Origin: Clostridia bacterium
GTDB taxonomy: Bacteria; Bacillota; Clostridia; Oscillospirales; CAG-272
NCBI GenBank assembly: GCA_017444735.1
Contig: JAFSWB010000001.1
Coordinates: forward strand, 1-61,339
Length of the DNA stretch: 61,339 nucleotides
Reading direction: 5' to 3'
The notes beneath the pieces were generated by a model. It saw only the letters and a program-made list of their open reading frames with translations, had not been told where the DNA came from and made no database searches. The position numbers and the translations under genes are program-made. Positions 6,793 through 15,767 of this stretch are shown here, one piece after another; position 1 is the first letter of the stretch; the number at the start of each line of letters is the position of its first letter.

Positions 6793-7335
6793 ATGAAAGA
6801 AAAGATCCGTTTCATCACGACGGGCGCGGTCATCGCCGCCCTGTACGCCGCGCTTACGATGGCGCTGTGGGAGATCTCCTCCGCGGGGATCCAGTTCCGG
6901 CTGTCGGAGGCGCTTTGCGTTCTTCCCGCGTTCACTCCCGCCGCCATTCCCGGGGTGACGATCGGCTGCGCGATCGCAAACATTATCGGAGGCACGTGGG
7001 TCGACGTCGTTTTCGGCTCGCTCGCGACTCTCCTGGCGGCGATCGCGACGTATATGATCGGCAGGTCGTTCAAGGTAGGCGAGAGGAAGAACGTCGGCGT
7101 CGGCGCGGCGATCCTCTGCCCGCTTCCGCCCGTGATCTTCAACGCGGCGATCATCCCGTTCGTCCTCTACTACGGATACGGAGTGACGACGACCCTCGGC
7201 GCAGACGGCAAATTCGCCGTCCTCGGACTGCACGCTCTGACGGTCGGAGTCGGCGAGGCGGCTGTCTGTTACATACTCGGACTTCCGCTGATGGACGCCG
7301 TCAACAGGATAGGAAAGAAAGTTAAGATATACTGA
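6793..7335 (+). CDS. queT: QueT family transporter (queuosine precursor ECF S component)
   Basis: 180 residues with about six hydrophobic segments. The start resembles other small ECF S components (long first helix, then QFRLSEALCVLPAF), followed by GVTIGCAIANIIGG and a VGEAAVCY block near the C-terminus. It probably imports preQ0/preQ1 for queuosine synthesis in tRNA together with ECF ATPases encoded elsewhere. It has its own promoter and leader. SD AAGGGG lies 6 bases before the ATG. Confidence 0.85.
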   Translation: MKEKIRFITTGAVIAALYAALTMALWEISSAGIQFRLSEALCVLPAFTPAAIPGVTIGCAIANIIGGTWVDVVFGSLATLLAAIATYMIGRSFKVGERKNVGVGAAILCPLPPVIFNAAIIPFVLYYGYGVTTTLGADGKFAVLGLHALTVGVGEAAVCYILGLPLMDAVNRIGKKVKIY

Positions 7336-7337
7336 AA

Positions 7338-7366
7338 AAAAGATCCCGGTCGTCCCGGGATCTTTA
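7338..7366. terminator. Bidirectional terminator between queT and the M15 peptidase gene
   Basis: Inverted repeat with AGATCCCGG (7341-7349) and CCGGGATCT (7355-7363), an A-run on the left and TTTATTTT on the right. It serves both convergent genes and overlaps the stop codon of the minus-strand one. Confidence 0.8.
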
Positions 7367-9211
7367 TTTTGCGGCGTATTCTTCAAGACAGAGTTTCTGT
7401 TCTTTTATCGCGTAGGCGGCGGCTCGCCCGACGTAACGCCAGTGCCACGGCTCGAATTTTACTCCGGTGAGATCGGTCTTCCCCTCGGGGAATCGGAGGA
7501 TAAATCCGAACTTCCACGCGTTTTCCTCGAGCCAGCGGTAGACCTCCGTGTTCGCGAACTCCGCGTTCGCGTATTCCATGTTGTGCATATCAACGGAGAG
7601 CCCCGTCTGGTGTTCGCTCGTGCCCGGACGGGAGGAGTACGTCGTGACGATCTCCTCCGCCGCTTCGCGCGAGAGGGAAGGGTCGGCTTCGAGCTCGCCG
7701 GCGACGTAATTTTCAAAGAGCGCAGTCTGATCGGCGTACGAGCGGTAACCGCTCGTGACGGAAACGTCGTCGAAGCCCATCGCCGCCATTTCGGCGAAAA
7801 GCGCCTCGAGGGCGTTCGCGGCGTAAAGGCGCGCCTTTGCCGTCGCTCTGCCGTCCTGCCTCGTCATCGGCAGATCGGTCAGGTCTTCCGGGACCGACGC
7901 CGCGGAGAGCGGATGGTCGGCGTTTACAAGCACGAGGTATTCCGACGCGTCGGGCGGATTCATATACGTTTCGTATGACGAAAGATCGGTGATAAACGTG
8001 ACGTCCGGAACTTTTATCGCGTTTCCGGGAACGTACCCCTCCGCCGGGAACTGATCCTTCAGCTTGAGAGAGACGGGCAGATAGACCGGCTTTCCCTTTA
8101 CGGAGAGCTCCTCGTCCTCGAGGCGGGAGACGCTGACGGTGTTTTTCTTCTTGTTGAAGACCACCTTTATCCCCTCGACGTATTCTTCGGCGAAGCTCAG
8201 AGGGACCCACATATTCTCGCCGACCGTGGCGCATTCCGCCTCGACCGTTATCCTGCGCGAGCCGACGCTGACCGTGCGCCCCTTGTCGGTGAACGTGACG
8301 CTCATCTCGTCGCCGGTGCCGGAGCTGTCGTTCTTTTCGTCCCACTTCGGGAAGACGAACGTCATCTCCCCGGCGCTTCCCGTCGTCGCCATGGACAGAT
8401 AATCGGCGAGGTCGTTGAAGCAGATATAGAGGACTCCGTCGCGGTAAGCGGTCGATCTGTCCGCCGTTCTGACCGTCGTTCCGCCGAAGACGTACGAGAT
8501 CCCGGACGATTTCGGCGCGTCGGGAGAGCGGAAGAACGAATACGCGAAAATCCCGGCGGATATCGCGCCGAGCAGTACGAAGATCACCGCTCCTATGAGA
8601 AATCTTGCGAAGAAGGTCTTTCTTTTTTCTTTTCTCTGTTTTTTCCTGACGACGCGCATCTTTTCGCGTATCTCGCGCTTCTGCCTTTTGATGCGTTCGG
8701 CGCGGATCGCCTCCTCGCGGCGGCGCCTCTCGAGCTCGGCTCGCCGTCTCTCGGAGCGCAGCGCCTCGAGCCGCGCTCGGCTCTCCGCCTCCCGGCGGGC
8801 GGCTTCGCGCGCGTCTCTTTTCGCTGCAGCCAGAGAATATCCGCGCGGATCGGGACGGACGGGCGTCCGGCGGTCCTCCTGACGCGGACGCGAGGGCGTC
8901 GGGACCCTTTCCGCGTTCCCGTTCCGGCCCTGCTGCCGGACGGGCATACGCGCGGCGGACCGGTCCTGACGGACGGGTCTTTGCGGGACGTTCCGGTCCT
9001 GACGGGCGGGTCCTCCGACCCGTGCGCGGTCGCGGGATCCCGGCGTTCCCGCCGCGTTCCCGCTCCTCGTCCGCGCCGCCCCGGCGGCCGGTCCGTTCGC
9101 CCGGTTTCTCCCGTATCCCTCCGGGTAGCGCGATCTTGTATAAGGAGGGATCGCGCCGCGTCCGTTCGCGGGCGCGCTGCCCCGTCCCGCGTTCTGCCTT
9201 TGTTCGCTCAT
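7364..9211 (-). CDS. Membrane-anchored D-alanyl-D-alanine carboxypeptidase, M15 (VanY type), with long basic cytoplasmic tail
   Basis: 615 residues. About 1-200 is a low-complexity Arg/Gln/Pro/Gly region turning into an Arg/Glu-rich helix. One transmembrane segment follows (about 203-225), then a stalk resembling a copper-amine-oxidase N domain (about 235-350). The C-terminal M15B domain has SGYRSYADQ, SEHQTGLSVD and EPWHWRYVG, which carry the zinc His/Asp/His and the catalytic Glu. It trims terminal D-Ala from peptidoglycan stems. The ATG at 9211 is preceded by AGGAGGTGA. An upstream in-frame GTG lies inside that SD and was rejected. Confidence 0.85.
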   Translation of the reverse strand: MSEQRQNAGRGSAPANGRGAIPPYTRSRYPEGYGRNRANGPAAGAARTRSGNAAGTPGSRDRARVGGPARQDRNVPQRPVRQDRSAARMPVRQQGRNGNAERVPTPSRPRQEDRRTPVRPDPRGYSLAAAKRDAREAARREAESRARLEALRSERRRAELERRRREEAIRAERIKRQKREIREKMRVVRKKQRKEKRKTFFARFLIGAVIFVLLGAISAGIFAYSFFRSPDAPKSSGISYVFGGTTVRTADRSTAYRDGVLYICFNDLADYLSMATTGSAGEMTFVFPKWDEKNDSSGTGDEMSVTFTDKGRTVSVGSRRITVEAECATVGENMWVPLSFAEEYVEGIKVVFNKKKNTVSVSRLEDEELSVKGKPVYLPVSLKLKDQFPAEGYVPGNAIKVPDVTFITDLSSYETYMNPPDASEYLVLVNADHPLSAASVPEDLTDLPMTRQDGRATAKARLYAANALEALFAEMAAMGFDDVSVTSGYRSYADQTALFENYVAGELEADPSLSREAAEEIVTTYSSRPGTSEHQTGLSVDMHNMEYANAEFANTEVYRWLEENAWKFGFILRFPEGKTDLTGVKFEPWHWRYVGRAAAYAIKEQKLCLEEYAAK

Positions 9212-9256
9212 CAGCGGCGTCACCTCCTTCTTTCTTGATACCCTGGGCAGATCCCT

Positions 9257-9811
9257 TTATTTTGATTCGACGACGAAGAAATACGGGCTTGTCGGCGAAT
9301 TGACGAGTTTTATCTGCGCTATTGAGTATCTGAACCGCGATATTCCGGAGAAATATCCGAGAAGCGCCTCTCCCTCCGCCATACCCTCGGGATGGCCGGG
9401 GTAGACGGCGACGATCAGCACGGCGTCCTCGCCGAGCATTCCGACCGCCGCGTCGACGGCGGGGAGCGTCGTCTCCCTCATCGTCGTAAGCTCCTTTTTT
9501 CCGGAGCCGGGGAGATATCCGAGATTGAATATCCCCGCGCGGATCTTCTCTTTCACGAATTCGGGGGCGCGGTGATGCGAAACCCGGAAAAGCTCCCAGT
9601 TGTCGGGACATCCCGACTCGATCAGCCGTTTTCTCGTCGAGGCGAGAGCGAGCTCCTGAATATCGAAAGCGTAGACCTTCCCGGTCTCTCCTACGGTTTT
9701 AGAGAGAAACTCGGTGTCGTGGCCGTTTCCCATGGTAAAGTCGACGGCGACGTCGCCGGGGCGAAGATGAGCGAGAAGAAAGCGCTTGTGTAAATCGAGC
9801 AGATCGATCAT
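9257..9811 (-). CDS. mnmM: tRNA U34 aminomethyl methyltransferase MnmM (YtqB family)
   Basis: 184 residues, class I SAM methyltransferase with motif I VDFTMGNGHDT near residues 24-34 and the family block FNLGYLPGSGKK near 97-108. The ending SPYFFVVE is typical of YtqB/MnmM, which in Bacillus methylates the wobble-uridine aminomethyl group. The ATG at 9811 was chosen because AGGTGA sits 5 bases before it; a GTG at 9820 is too close to the SD. The SD overlaps the stop of the upstream ABC-F gene, indicating coupling. Confidence 0.85.
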   Translation of the reverse strand: MIDLLDLHKRFLLAHLRPGDVAVDFTMGNGHDTEFLSKTVGETGKVYAFDIQELALASTRKRLIESGCPDNWELFRVSHHRAPEFVKEKIRAGIFNLGYLPGSGKKELTTMRETTLPAVDAAVGMLGEDAVLIVAVYPGHPEGMAEGEALLGYFSGISRFRYSIAQIKLVNSPTSPYFFVVESK

Positions 9812-9812
9812 A

Positions 9813-11744
9813 TCATTCACCTTCCTCCCCCGCCGAAAGGGCGGAGCGAAGCTCCTCCTCTTCGTTCCAGAGCGTCATCAGTCTGTCTTCCGCGACCGTT
9901 TTCCTGTCATACAGCTCCGCCGCGCGCATATAGTCGGACGCCGCGTCTCCGAAGAGCTCGTCGTCGATATCGGCGATCTCGACCTCGAGCCGTCCCGCCT
10001 CCTCGGCGATCGCCTCAAGGCGGCGCTCGGCGCGTCTTCTGTCCTGCGTCGCGCGCTTTCGGGAGAGATATTCGTCCTTCGCCGCCGACGTCACCGGCGG
10101 CTCTTCCTTCTTTTCCGCGTCGCCGCCGCGCGCGCGGCGTTCAAGATCGTCGTAGGTCCCGATGAAGCTTTCCGCCGTCCCATCCCGCATTATTATAAAG
10201 CGGGTGGCGAGTTTCTTTATGAAATAGCGGTCGTGCGAGACGCAGACGATCGTCCCGTTGAACGACGACAGCGCCCGTTCGAGCGCCTCGCGCGAGTCGG
10301 CGTCAAGATGGTTCGTCGGCTCGTCGAGAATCAAAAGATTGACCTTCATAAGGATCAGCTTGGCGAGGGTGAGCCGCGCCCGTTCGCCGCCGCTCAGCAC
10401 GGAGACCTTCTTTTCGACGTCCTCTCCGCGGAACATGAACAGCGCGAGCGTATCGCGGATGCGGGTCAGCGGCAGGCCCGGGTAGGCGTCCCAGATCTCG
10501 TCGAGAACCGTGTTCTCCTCGGTCAGCCCCTGGTTGTCCTGAGAATAGTATCCCATCTGTACGTTGTATCCGGTCTCGATTACGCCGGAAAGAGGTTCGA
10601 GGTCGCCCTTGAGTATCCTGAGGAGCGTCGATTTGCCGCATCCGTTCGGACCGATGACAAAGAGACGGTCGCCGTTCTTCAGAAGAAACGACAGATCCGA
10701 AAAGAGTTTCTTCTGCGGGTAGGCCATCGTGAGCCGCTCGACGTTCAGAACGTCGTTCCCGCTTTTCGACGCGGCGTTTATCTCAAACGATATCGAACGC
10801 GGCGCCGCTTTCGGCGCCTCGATCTTTTCCATCCTGTCGATCGCCTTCATGCGGGACTCGGCGGCGATGATGTTCCGCTCTCTCCCCCATCTGCGCTGAT
10901 TTTCGATGAACGCCTCGAGACGCGCGATCTCCTTCTGCTGGAGATCGTATTTTTTTCTCAATTCCTCGCGCGCTTTTTCCTTCTCCTCGACGAAGTGCGA
11001 GTAGGGAACTGGATAAAGGCGCGCGGTGTTGTGCTCTATGTCGAGCGTCTTGTTCGTCACCCTGTCGAGAAAGAGACGGTCGTGCGAGACGACGAGGAAC
11101 GTCTTTTTGTAAAGGGCGAGATACCCCTCGAGCCATTCGAGCGTCCCGATGTCCAGATGGTTCGTCGGTTCGTCGAGCAGGAGGACGTCGGGTTCGCCTG
11201 CGAGAAGACGCGCCAGGGCGAGCCTCGTCCTCTGACCGCCGCTCAGGGCGGAGATCGGCAGAGAGTGGTATTGTTCGCCGAATCCGAGGGAGACGAGAAG
11301 ACTTCTGCATTTTGACCTGAAATAAAGGCCGCCGCCATCGCGGTATTCCGCGCTGACGTCGGAGAGCTCCGACGAGAGCTTCGAGATCGCGTCGGGATCG
11401 GTCGCGGAGGAGAGAGCTTTTTCGAGCTCCTCCGTCCTCCGCTCCATCCGGAGCAGCTCAGGGCGCGTCGCCCACATCTGTCCGAGAACGGTGTCGGGGC
11501 AAGCGGGGTCGATCCGGAACGTGTCGTCCTGATGGAGGATACGGATCGTTTTGTCGCGCCCGACGGAGACGGTCCCCGCGTCGGGCTCGAGTTCTCCCGC
11601 CAAAAGGCGGAAAAGCGTCGATTTTCCGCTTCCGTTGACTCCGACGACTCCGACCCGGTCCCCTTCTTCGACTGAAAAAGACACGTCGCTCAGTATCGCG
11701 GTCACTCCGTAACCGTATGAGACGCCGGAGGCAGACAGTATCAT
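9813..11744 (-). CDS. ABC-F family ATPase (ribosome-associated, YdiF/Uup-like)
   Basis: 643 residues with two ABC domains and no membrane segments. The first Walker A is GVNGSGKS (about 35-42) and the second GPNGCGKS. There are two LSGGQ/LSGGE signatures and two LLLDEPTNHLD-type Walker B blocks. The inter-domain linker (P-site tRNA interaction motif region) is charged and helical. The C-terminal 110 residues form a coiled coil like Uup. ABC-F factors act on the ribosome E site. Resistance-type members exist, but nothing here points specifically to antibiotic resistance. Confidence 0.9.
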   Translation of the reverse strand: MILSASGVSYGYGVTAILSDVSFSVEEGDRVGVVGVNGSGKSTLFRLLAGELEPDAGTVSVGRDKTIRILHQDDTFRIDPACPDTVLGQMWATRPELLRMERRTEELEKALSSATDPDAISKLSSELSDVSAEYRDGGGLYFRSKCRSLLVSLGFGEQYHSLPISALSGGQRTRLALARLLAGEPDVLLLDEPTNHLDIGTLEWLEGYLALYKKTFLVVSHDRLFLDRVTNKTLDIEHNTARLYPVPYSHFVEEKEKAREELRKKYDLQQKEIARLEAFIENQRRWGRERNIIAAESRMKAIDRMEKIEAPKAAPRSISFEINAASKSGNDVLNVERLTMAYPQKKLFSDLSFLLKNGDRLFVIGPNGCGKSTLLRILKGDLEPLSGVIETGYNVQMGYYSQDNQGLTEENTVLDEIWDAYPGLPLTRIRDTLALFMFRGEDVEKKVSVLSGGERARLTLAKLILMKVNLLILDEPTNHLDADSREALERALSSFNGTIVCVSHDRYFIKKLATRFIIMRDGTAESFIGTYDDLERRARGGDAEKKEEPPVTSAAKDEYLSRKRATQDRRRAERRLEAIAEEAGRLEVEIADIDDELFGDAASDYMRAAELYDRKTVAEDRLMTLWNEEEELRSALSAGEEGE

Positions 11745-11769
11745 GTTAAGGGTTCACTCCAATCAAAGA

Positions 11770-11803
11770 GACCGCGCCGGGCCGTTTTCCGCCCGGCGCG
11801 GTC
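11770..11803 (-). terminator. Terminator-like hairpin after the TPM-domain gene
   Basis: 13-bp perfect GC-rich stem (11770-11782 / 11791-11803) followed on the minus strand by TCTTTGATT. It lies between the TPM gene and the ABC-F gene. Confidence 0.6.
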
Positions 11804-11812
11804 CGTAAAAAC

Positions 11813-12802
11813 TCAATGTCTCGTAAATTCGCGGGTCGCGCTCGGATCGACGTTTTCATCCGAGGCGCTCCCTCTGTAATATTCGTTTTCAAAATCGACT
11901 CTCTGTCCCCTCGGAGGAGCCGTGCGGACGTTATTCTGAGCCGTTTTTCTCGGCGTATACTGTCCTCTCATCACGGGGCGCGCCGTCGGAGTCGAATCGG
12001 GATAGACGAAGCGGTCGGGACGGTTCTGTCCCTGGCGGCGCTGTTCGTCCGGATACCCGGACTGCTGGGGGCGTCTCTGCTGAGGATACCCTTGATTGTA
12101 ACGGTCCGCGGGGCCGCGCTGCGGCGAGCCGTAATAGTTTCCTCTCCCGCTTTCCGCGAGTCTCCTGCGTCTCTCCTCGAGTCTGATGAGACGCTCTCTT
12201 TCCTGCTTCTTTTCAAGGTAAACGAGCGCGCCGTATCCGCCGCCGAGAAGCAGGGCGATTATGATGACGATCCAGAGGAACACCTTCCACCCGGACGATT
12301 TCTTCCCGCTCGACTGCGTCGGGGCGTCGGTCTTCTTGACGTTGTCGCCGATGAACGCCGCGAGGGATTTGACGGTCGCCGCCACGCCCGCGCCGTAGTT
12401 CCCCGCGGAGAACTCCGGTTCAAGAGAGGTGTTGAGGATCTCGGAGAGCTTATCGTCCGTCAGGACGTCCGAGATGACGGAGCTCTGTACGGCGCAGTAA
12501 TCGTCGGTGCTCTTGACAAGAAGGATGAGGACGCCGCTTACCTTCCATTCGCCGAACACGCCTCTGGCGTACGTTCTGGCGGGGATGTCGCCGGTGTTGT
12601 CCACGGTGCAGACGGCTATCCTGTAACCGTTTGAGACGAAGAGCGCGTCGTTCACGCTCTTGATCTCCGTTTTCGCTTCATCGCTCAGCATACCCGCGCC
12701 GTCGTAGAAAAACGTGTCGCTCTTCGGATAATCGGCAAAAACCGACGTTGACAGCGCGATGATGAACAGGCACGCGAGAATAAGGGCTATTCCTTTTTTC
12801 AT
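11813..12802 (-). CDS. Exported TPM-domain protein with a long disordered tail
   Basis: 329 residues: signal peptide (1-23, ending SVFA), TPM domain (about 28-155) starting with FFYDGAGMLS, one transmembrane helix (about 172-195), then a Gln/Arg/Pro/Tyr-rich tail of about 130 residues. By topology the TPM domain is outside and the tail inside. TPM domains occur in photosystem II repair factors and in putative phosphatases. The role in Firmicutes is unknown. It follows telA with a 4-base gap, in the same operon. Confidence 0.8.
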   Translation of the reverse strand: MKKGIALILACLFIIALSTSVFADYPKSDTFFYDGAGMLSDEAKTEIKSVNDALFVSNGYRIAVCTVDNTGDIPARTYARGVFGEWKVSGVLILLVKSTDDYCAVQSSVISDVLTDDKLSEILNTSLEPEFSAGNYGAGVAATVKSLAAFIGDNVKKTDAPTQSSGKKSSGWKVFLWIVIIIALLLGGGYGALVYLEKKQERERLIRLEERRRRLAESGRGNYYGSPQRGPADRYNQGYPQQRRPQQSGYPDEQRRQGQNRPDRFVYPDSTPTARPVMRGQYTPRKTAQNNVRTAPPRGQRVDFENEYYRGSASDENVDPSATREFTRH

Positions 12803-12806
12803 TTTG

Positions 12807-13940
12807 TCATTCCTTCTCTCCGTTGACTTTCAGGAGTTTTTCTCTGAGCTCACGCTCTATGCCGCGGAGCTTCGCCTCGGCCTCGATCCTCTTTTCGCGT
12901 CCCTCTGTCTGGATCTTCTGGACCTCGTCGAGGGTCGCGATAAGCTGTTCGTTGGTGTGGGTGAGCGTCTCGAGGTCGACGATCCCGCGCTCTGTTTCCT
13001 TTGCGATCTCGACCGTCGAGGTGTGAAGCGTCTCGGCGTTCTGGCGGAGCAGCTCGTTCGTCATGTCGGTAACGCTCTTCTGCGCTTTCATCGCCTCTTC
13101 GGAGTGGGCGATTCCGAGAGCGAGTACCATCTGGCTCTTCCAGAGCGGGATGGTGTTGACGAGGACCGTCTGGATCTTTTCGCTCATCATCGAATCGTTG
13201 TTCTGAAGGAGCCGGATCTGCGGAGCCATCTGTATCGCGACCATCCGTGTGAGCTCGAGATCGTGGAGCTTCCTCTCAAATCTGCCGCACATATCGGAGA
13301 AGTCGTTGACCGCCTGCGCGTCTTCGGGAAGACCGGATTCCTCCGCTTTTTTCTTCAGCCCGGGAAGCGTCGTTTCTCTCTCTTCGGCGAGCTTCTTTTT
13401 GCCCGCGGCGATATACATCGTCAGTTCCTTGAGATATTCGAGATTCATATCGTAAAGCTGATCGAGAGTCGCGATATCCTTGAGAAGCGTGACCTGATGG
13501 CCTTCGAGCTCCTCGCTGATCGCCGAGACGGATTCCTCGGCTTTCGCGTATTTGAGCTTCATCGTTTCGATCTTGTTCTTCGTTTTGCGGAACAGACCCA
13601 AAAAGCCGCCTTTTTCCGGCTCGTTCAACCCTTTGAGCTGTGCGACGAGATTCGTTATCATCTGTCCCGTCTGTCCGAAGTCCTTCGTGCGCACTCCTTC
13701 GAGCGCGGCGTCGGAAAAGTCGGAGACTTTCTTCTGAGCGGGCGCGCCGTAGCTGAGCACCTGAGCGCTGTCCGTGATATCGATCTTCTCGGCGAATTCG
13801 TCGATCTGACGCTGTTCTTCCTCGGTGAATACGAATTCCTCGACAGCCGCCTCGGCGGTCGCGGCCTCCGGTGCGGGGGCGGCCGCGGCGGCCTGGCCGA
13901 AACCGGTCGTGAGTTTCAGTTCGGGGGTTCCGTTTTCCAT
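12807..13940 (-). CDS. telA: TelA family protein (toxic anion resistance)
   Basis: 377 residues, almost entirely helical and soluble. The TelA core includes KAEESVSAISEELEGHQVTLL and LTRMVAIQMAPQIRLLQNND (long coiled coils), followed by QTVLVNTIPLWKSQMVLALG. Members were named for tellurite resistance, but a general envelope stress role is more likely. A TPM or 5-bromo-4-chloroindolyl-type partner gene downstream is common in this family, as seen here. The N-terminus has an Ala-rich low-complexity stretch (17-35). Confidence 0.9.
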   Translation of the reverse strand: MENGTPELKLTTGFGQAAAAAPAPEAATAEAAVEEFVFTEEEQRQIDEFAEKIDITDSAQVLSYGAPAQKKVSDFSDAALEGVRTKDFGQTGQMITNLVAQLKGLNEPEKGGFLGLFRKTKNKIETMKLKYAKAEESVSAISEELEGHQVTLLKDIATLDQLYDMNLEYLKELTMYIAAGKKKLAEERETTLPGLKKKAEESGLPEDAQAVNDFSDMCGRFERKLHDLELTRMVAIQMAPQIRLLQNNDSMMSEKIQTVLVNTIPLWKSQMVLALGIAHSEEAMKAQKSVTDMTNELLRQNAETLHTSTVEIAKETERGIVDLETLTHTNEQLIATLDEVQKIQTEGREKRIEAEAKLRGIERELREKLLKVNGEKE

Positions 13941-13979
13941 TTTTCTGTGACCTCTCTTTTCGTATATTTGAATTGATTT

Positions 13980-14897
13980 TCAGTCTTCTTTATCCGGTCC
14001 CGCGGCGGGTCCGGCCGCCTCCTTGTCCTCTTCCTCCGTTCCGGCGGGTTCGGGCGGAAGCGGCTCTCTCATCTTCTTCACGGTCAGCGCGAGCTGATAC
14101 GCGCCGTACAGCGCGACGGAGAAGAGAAGGACGTTGACGATGAAGGGCGGGTGGGAAAGCCCCGCCGTAAAGCGGAGCGCGATCCTCGCGGCGGCGGCGG
14201 GTCCGAGAACGAACGCCGCCGTTATCCTCGTGAAGACGGCGAGAACGGGGCTTATTCTGCCGAGACGGTCTCTCGAGTCGCTCATAAACAGCAAGAGCGA
14301 GATCGAGAGCAAAACGTTTGTCAGTCCCTTTTCCGGCGAGTTTATCGGGGCGGAGCTCAGATCGAAGTAATAAACGAAAATGAGGAGCGCCGAGTGCGCC
14401 ATCGGGAAGAGCGAGAGGATGACGCCGGACGCCCCGGTCCCGACGCGCGAGGTGCGCAGGATCATCGCGGCGGCGGCGACGACGGCGGCGGCGAGAGTCG
14501 CGATCTCAAGCGCCCCGGTCGGCAGTCCCTTGTTCGACACGATCGTCGATACGACGTACGCCGCGAACATAAGAGCGGTGAAAAGCGAGAAAAACAGGCC
14601 GCCGTCTCCCTTGACGGGAAGCTGTTCCCTCGCCGCGGTCTTCCGCGAGGCGATCGCCGCCGCGAGAGCGGCGACAACGGCTCCGCCGATCAGGCACCCG
14701 GCCGCTATGATCTCCCGCGAGCCCGCGCGGTAGTGCATTATGTCCGCCTCGTAAGAGGTGATGTAGGCGATATAGTAGATCACGGCTCCGACCGTTCCGA
14801 GAACGGCTGCGATCGCCGATCCGATAATCACGGGACGGACGCTCCCGCGGCGAGCGCCGCGTTCCTCCGACCCGCTTTTTACTGTGTCTTTTTCCAT
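13980..14897 (-). CDS. Polytopic membrane protein, function unknown
   Basis: 305 residues with seven to eight hydrophobic segments between about 20 and 270 and charged, disordered ends. I recognise no catalytic or transporter motif. It is first gene of the telA-TPM unit (39-base gap to telA) behind a promoter at 14975-15003, so it may share the same envelope function. Confidence 0.7.
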   Translation of the reverse strand: MEKDTVKSGSEERGARRGSVRPVIIGSAIAAVLGTVGAVIYYIAYITSYEADIMHYRAGSREIIAAGCLIGGAVVAALAAAIASRKTAAREQLPVKGDGGLFFSLFTALMFAAYVVSTIVSNKGLPTGALEIATLAAAVVAAAAMILRTSRVGTGASGVILSLFPMAHSALLIFVYYFDLSSAPINSPEKGLTNVLLSISLLLFMSDSRDRLGRISPVLAVFTRITAAFVLGPAAAARIALRFTAGLSHPPFIVNVLLFSVALYGAYQLALTVKKMREPLPPEPAGTEEEDKEAAGPAAGPDKED

Positions 14898-14974
14898 CAG
14901 TGCAAGTAACCTTTCCTTGTCGTTTTCCGCCGTTTATCCCCGGCTGCGGGGCGCAAAAAATCATCCTTTTATCT

Positions 14975-15003
14975 ATAATAGCACAATCGGGGCGCAAATT
15001 CAA
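14975..15003 (-). promoter_or_regulatory. Promoter for the membrane protein-telA-TPM unit
   Basis: Minus strand TTGAAT (14998-15003), 17-bp spacer, TATTAT (14975-14980). It is 78 bases upstream of the first start codon. The remaining 150 bases up to the S10 promoter hold no gene. Confidence 0.6.
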
Positions 15004-15152
15004 TATTTTGGGGAGAAATATGAGGCGGTTTTGCGCCGCCGGGACGGACTAAAAGGCGCGCGGAACACCGTTTGTGAAAAAATACCAAAAAACACGCAAA
15101 ATCTCCTTGAAATTTCTTACAATATTTTTTCGGACTATTTTGAAAGTTGTTA

Positions 15153-15181
15153 TTGAAAGGAAATCGCGTTTATGATATAAT
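15153..15181 (+). promoter_or_regulatory. Promoter of the S10-spc-alpha superoperon
   Basis: TTGAAA (15153-15158), 17-bp spacer, TATAAT (15176-15181) in an AT-rich upstream region with A/T tracts resembling an UP element. The predicted start is near 15188. Confidence 0.75.
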
Positions 15182-15187
15182 ACTGCT

Positions 15188-15455
15188 GTTTGATGCGCGA
15201 TGATGCGGGAGGTTGCCGCAAGTCCCGTACTGTCAGGGGACGGCGGGGAATTTCCGCGGAGTATGTCCGGCAGAAGCCGGGCGGGGAACACGCGTTTTTG
15301 ACGCGTTCCTGACTCTGACTGCGAGGGCATTTCTGCCCTTATCGAACCGGGATCTGACTATACGTCGATCTCGGCGCACTTTCGGGGAAAAAAGGAACGC
15401 ACGGACGCGTGAACAGCGCCTCAGAAAAAATCCATATTATTTAGGAGGCAAAATC
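15188..15455 (+). promoter_or_regulatory. Long structured leader of the S10 operon
   Basis: About 267 untranslated bases separate the promoter from rpsJ. The leader is GC-rich with several potential hairpins, for example ACGCGT around a TTTTG loop followed by GACGCGT (15289-15307) and AGGGCATTTCTGCCCT (15324-15339). Autogenous leader control by L4 is known for S10 operons in some bacteria; here that is an inference from length and position only. SD TTAGGAGG lies 8 bases before the ATG. Confidence 0.5.
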
Positions 15456-15767
15456 ATGGCAGCAAGTGAAAAGATCAGGGTAAGGCTCAAAAGTTACGAG
15501 CACTCTCTCGTCGACACGGCGGCGGCGAAGATCGTCGACATCGCGAAGAGAAACGGCGCGGAAGTTTCCGGACCCGTTCCGCTTCCCACCGACAAGGAGA
15601 TCGTAACGATCCTCCGCGCCGTCCACAAGTACAAGGACAGCCGCGAGCAGTTCGAGCAGAGAACTCACAAGAGACTTATCGAGATCAAAAAGCCCTCGCA
15701 GAAGGTCGTCGAGGCCCTTATGTCGGTGGAACTTCCCGCCGGCGTCGATATCGACCTCAAGCTGTAA
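15456..15767 (+). CDS. rpsJ: 30S ribosomal protein S10
   Basis: 103 residues: [11 protein letters not shown] start, VSGPVPLPT loop and RTHKRLIEI. First gene of the superoperon. In the ribosome it is part of the 30S head and also partners NusB in antitermination. The start at 15456 is fixed by the AGGAGG 8 bases upstream. An in-frame extension to 15213 is untranslated leader. Confidence 0.97.
   Translation: MAASEKIRVRLKSYEHSLVDTAAAKIVDIAKRNGAEVSGPVPLPTDKEIVTILRAVHKYKDSREQFEQRTHKRLIEIKKPSQKVVEALMSVELPAGVDIDLKL

Noticed and set aside
9813-11744. Antibiotic-resistance ABC-F gene
   Set aside because: The domain layout with C-terminal coiled coil fits housekeeping Uup/YdiF types. No leader attenuator or resistance context is seen.
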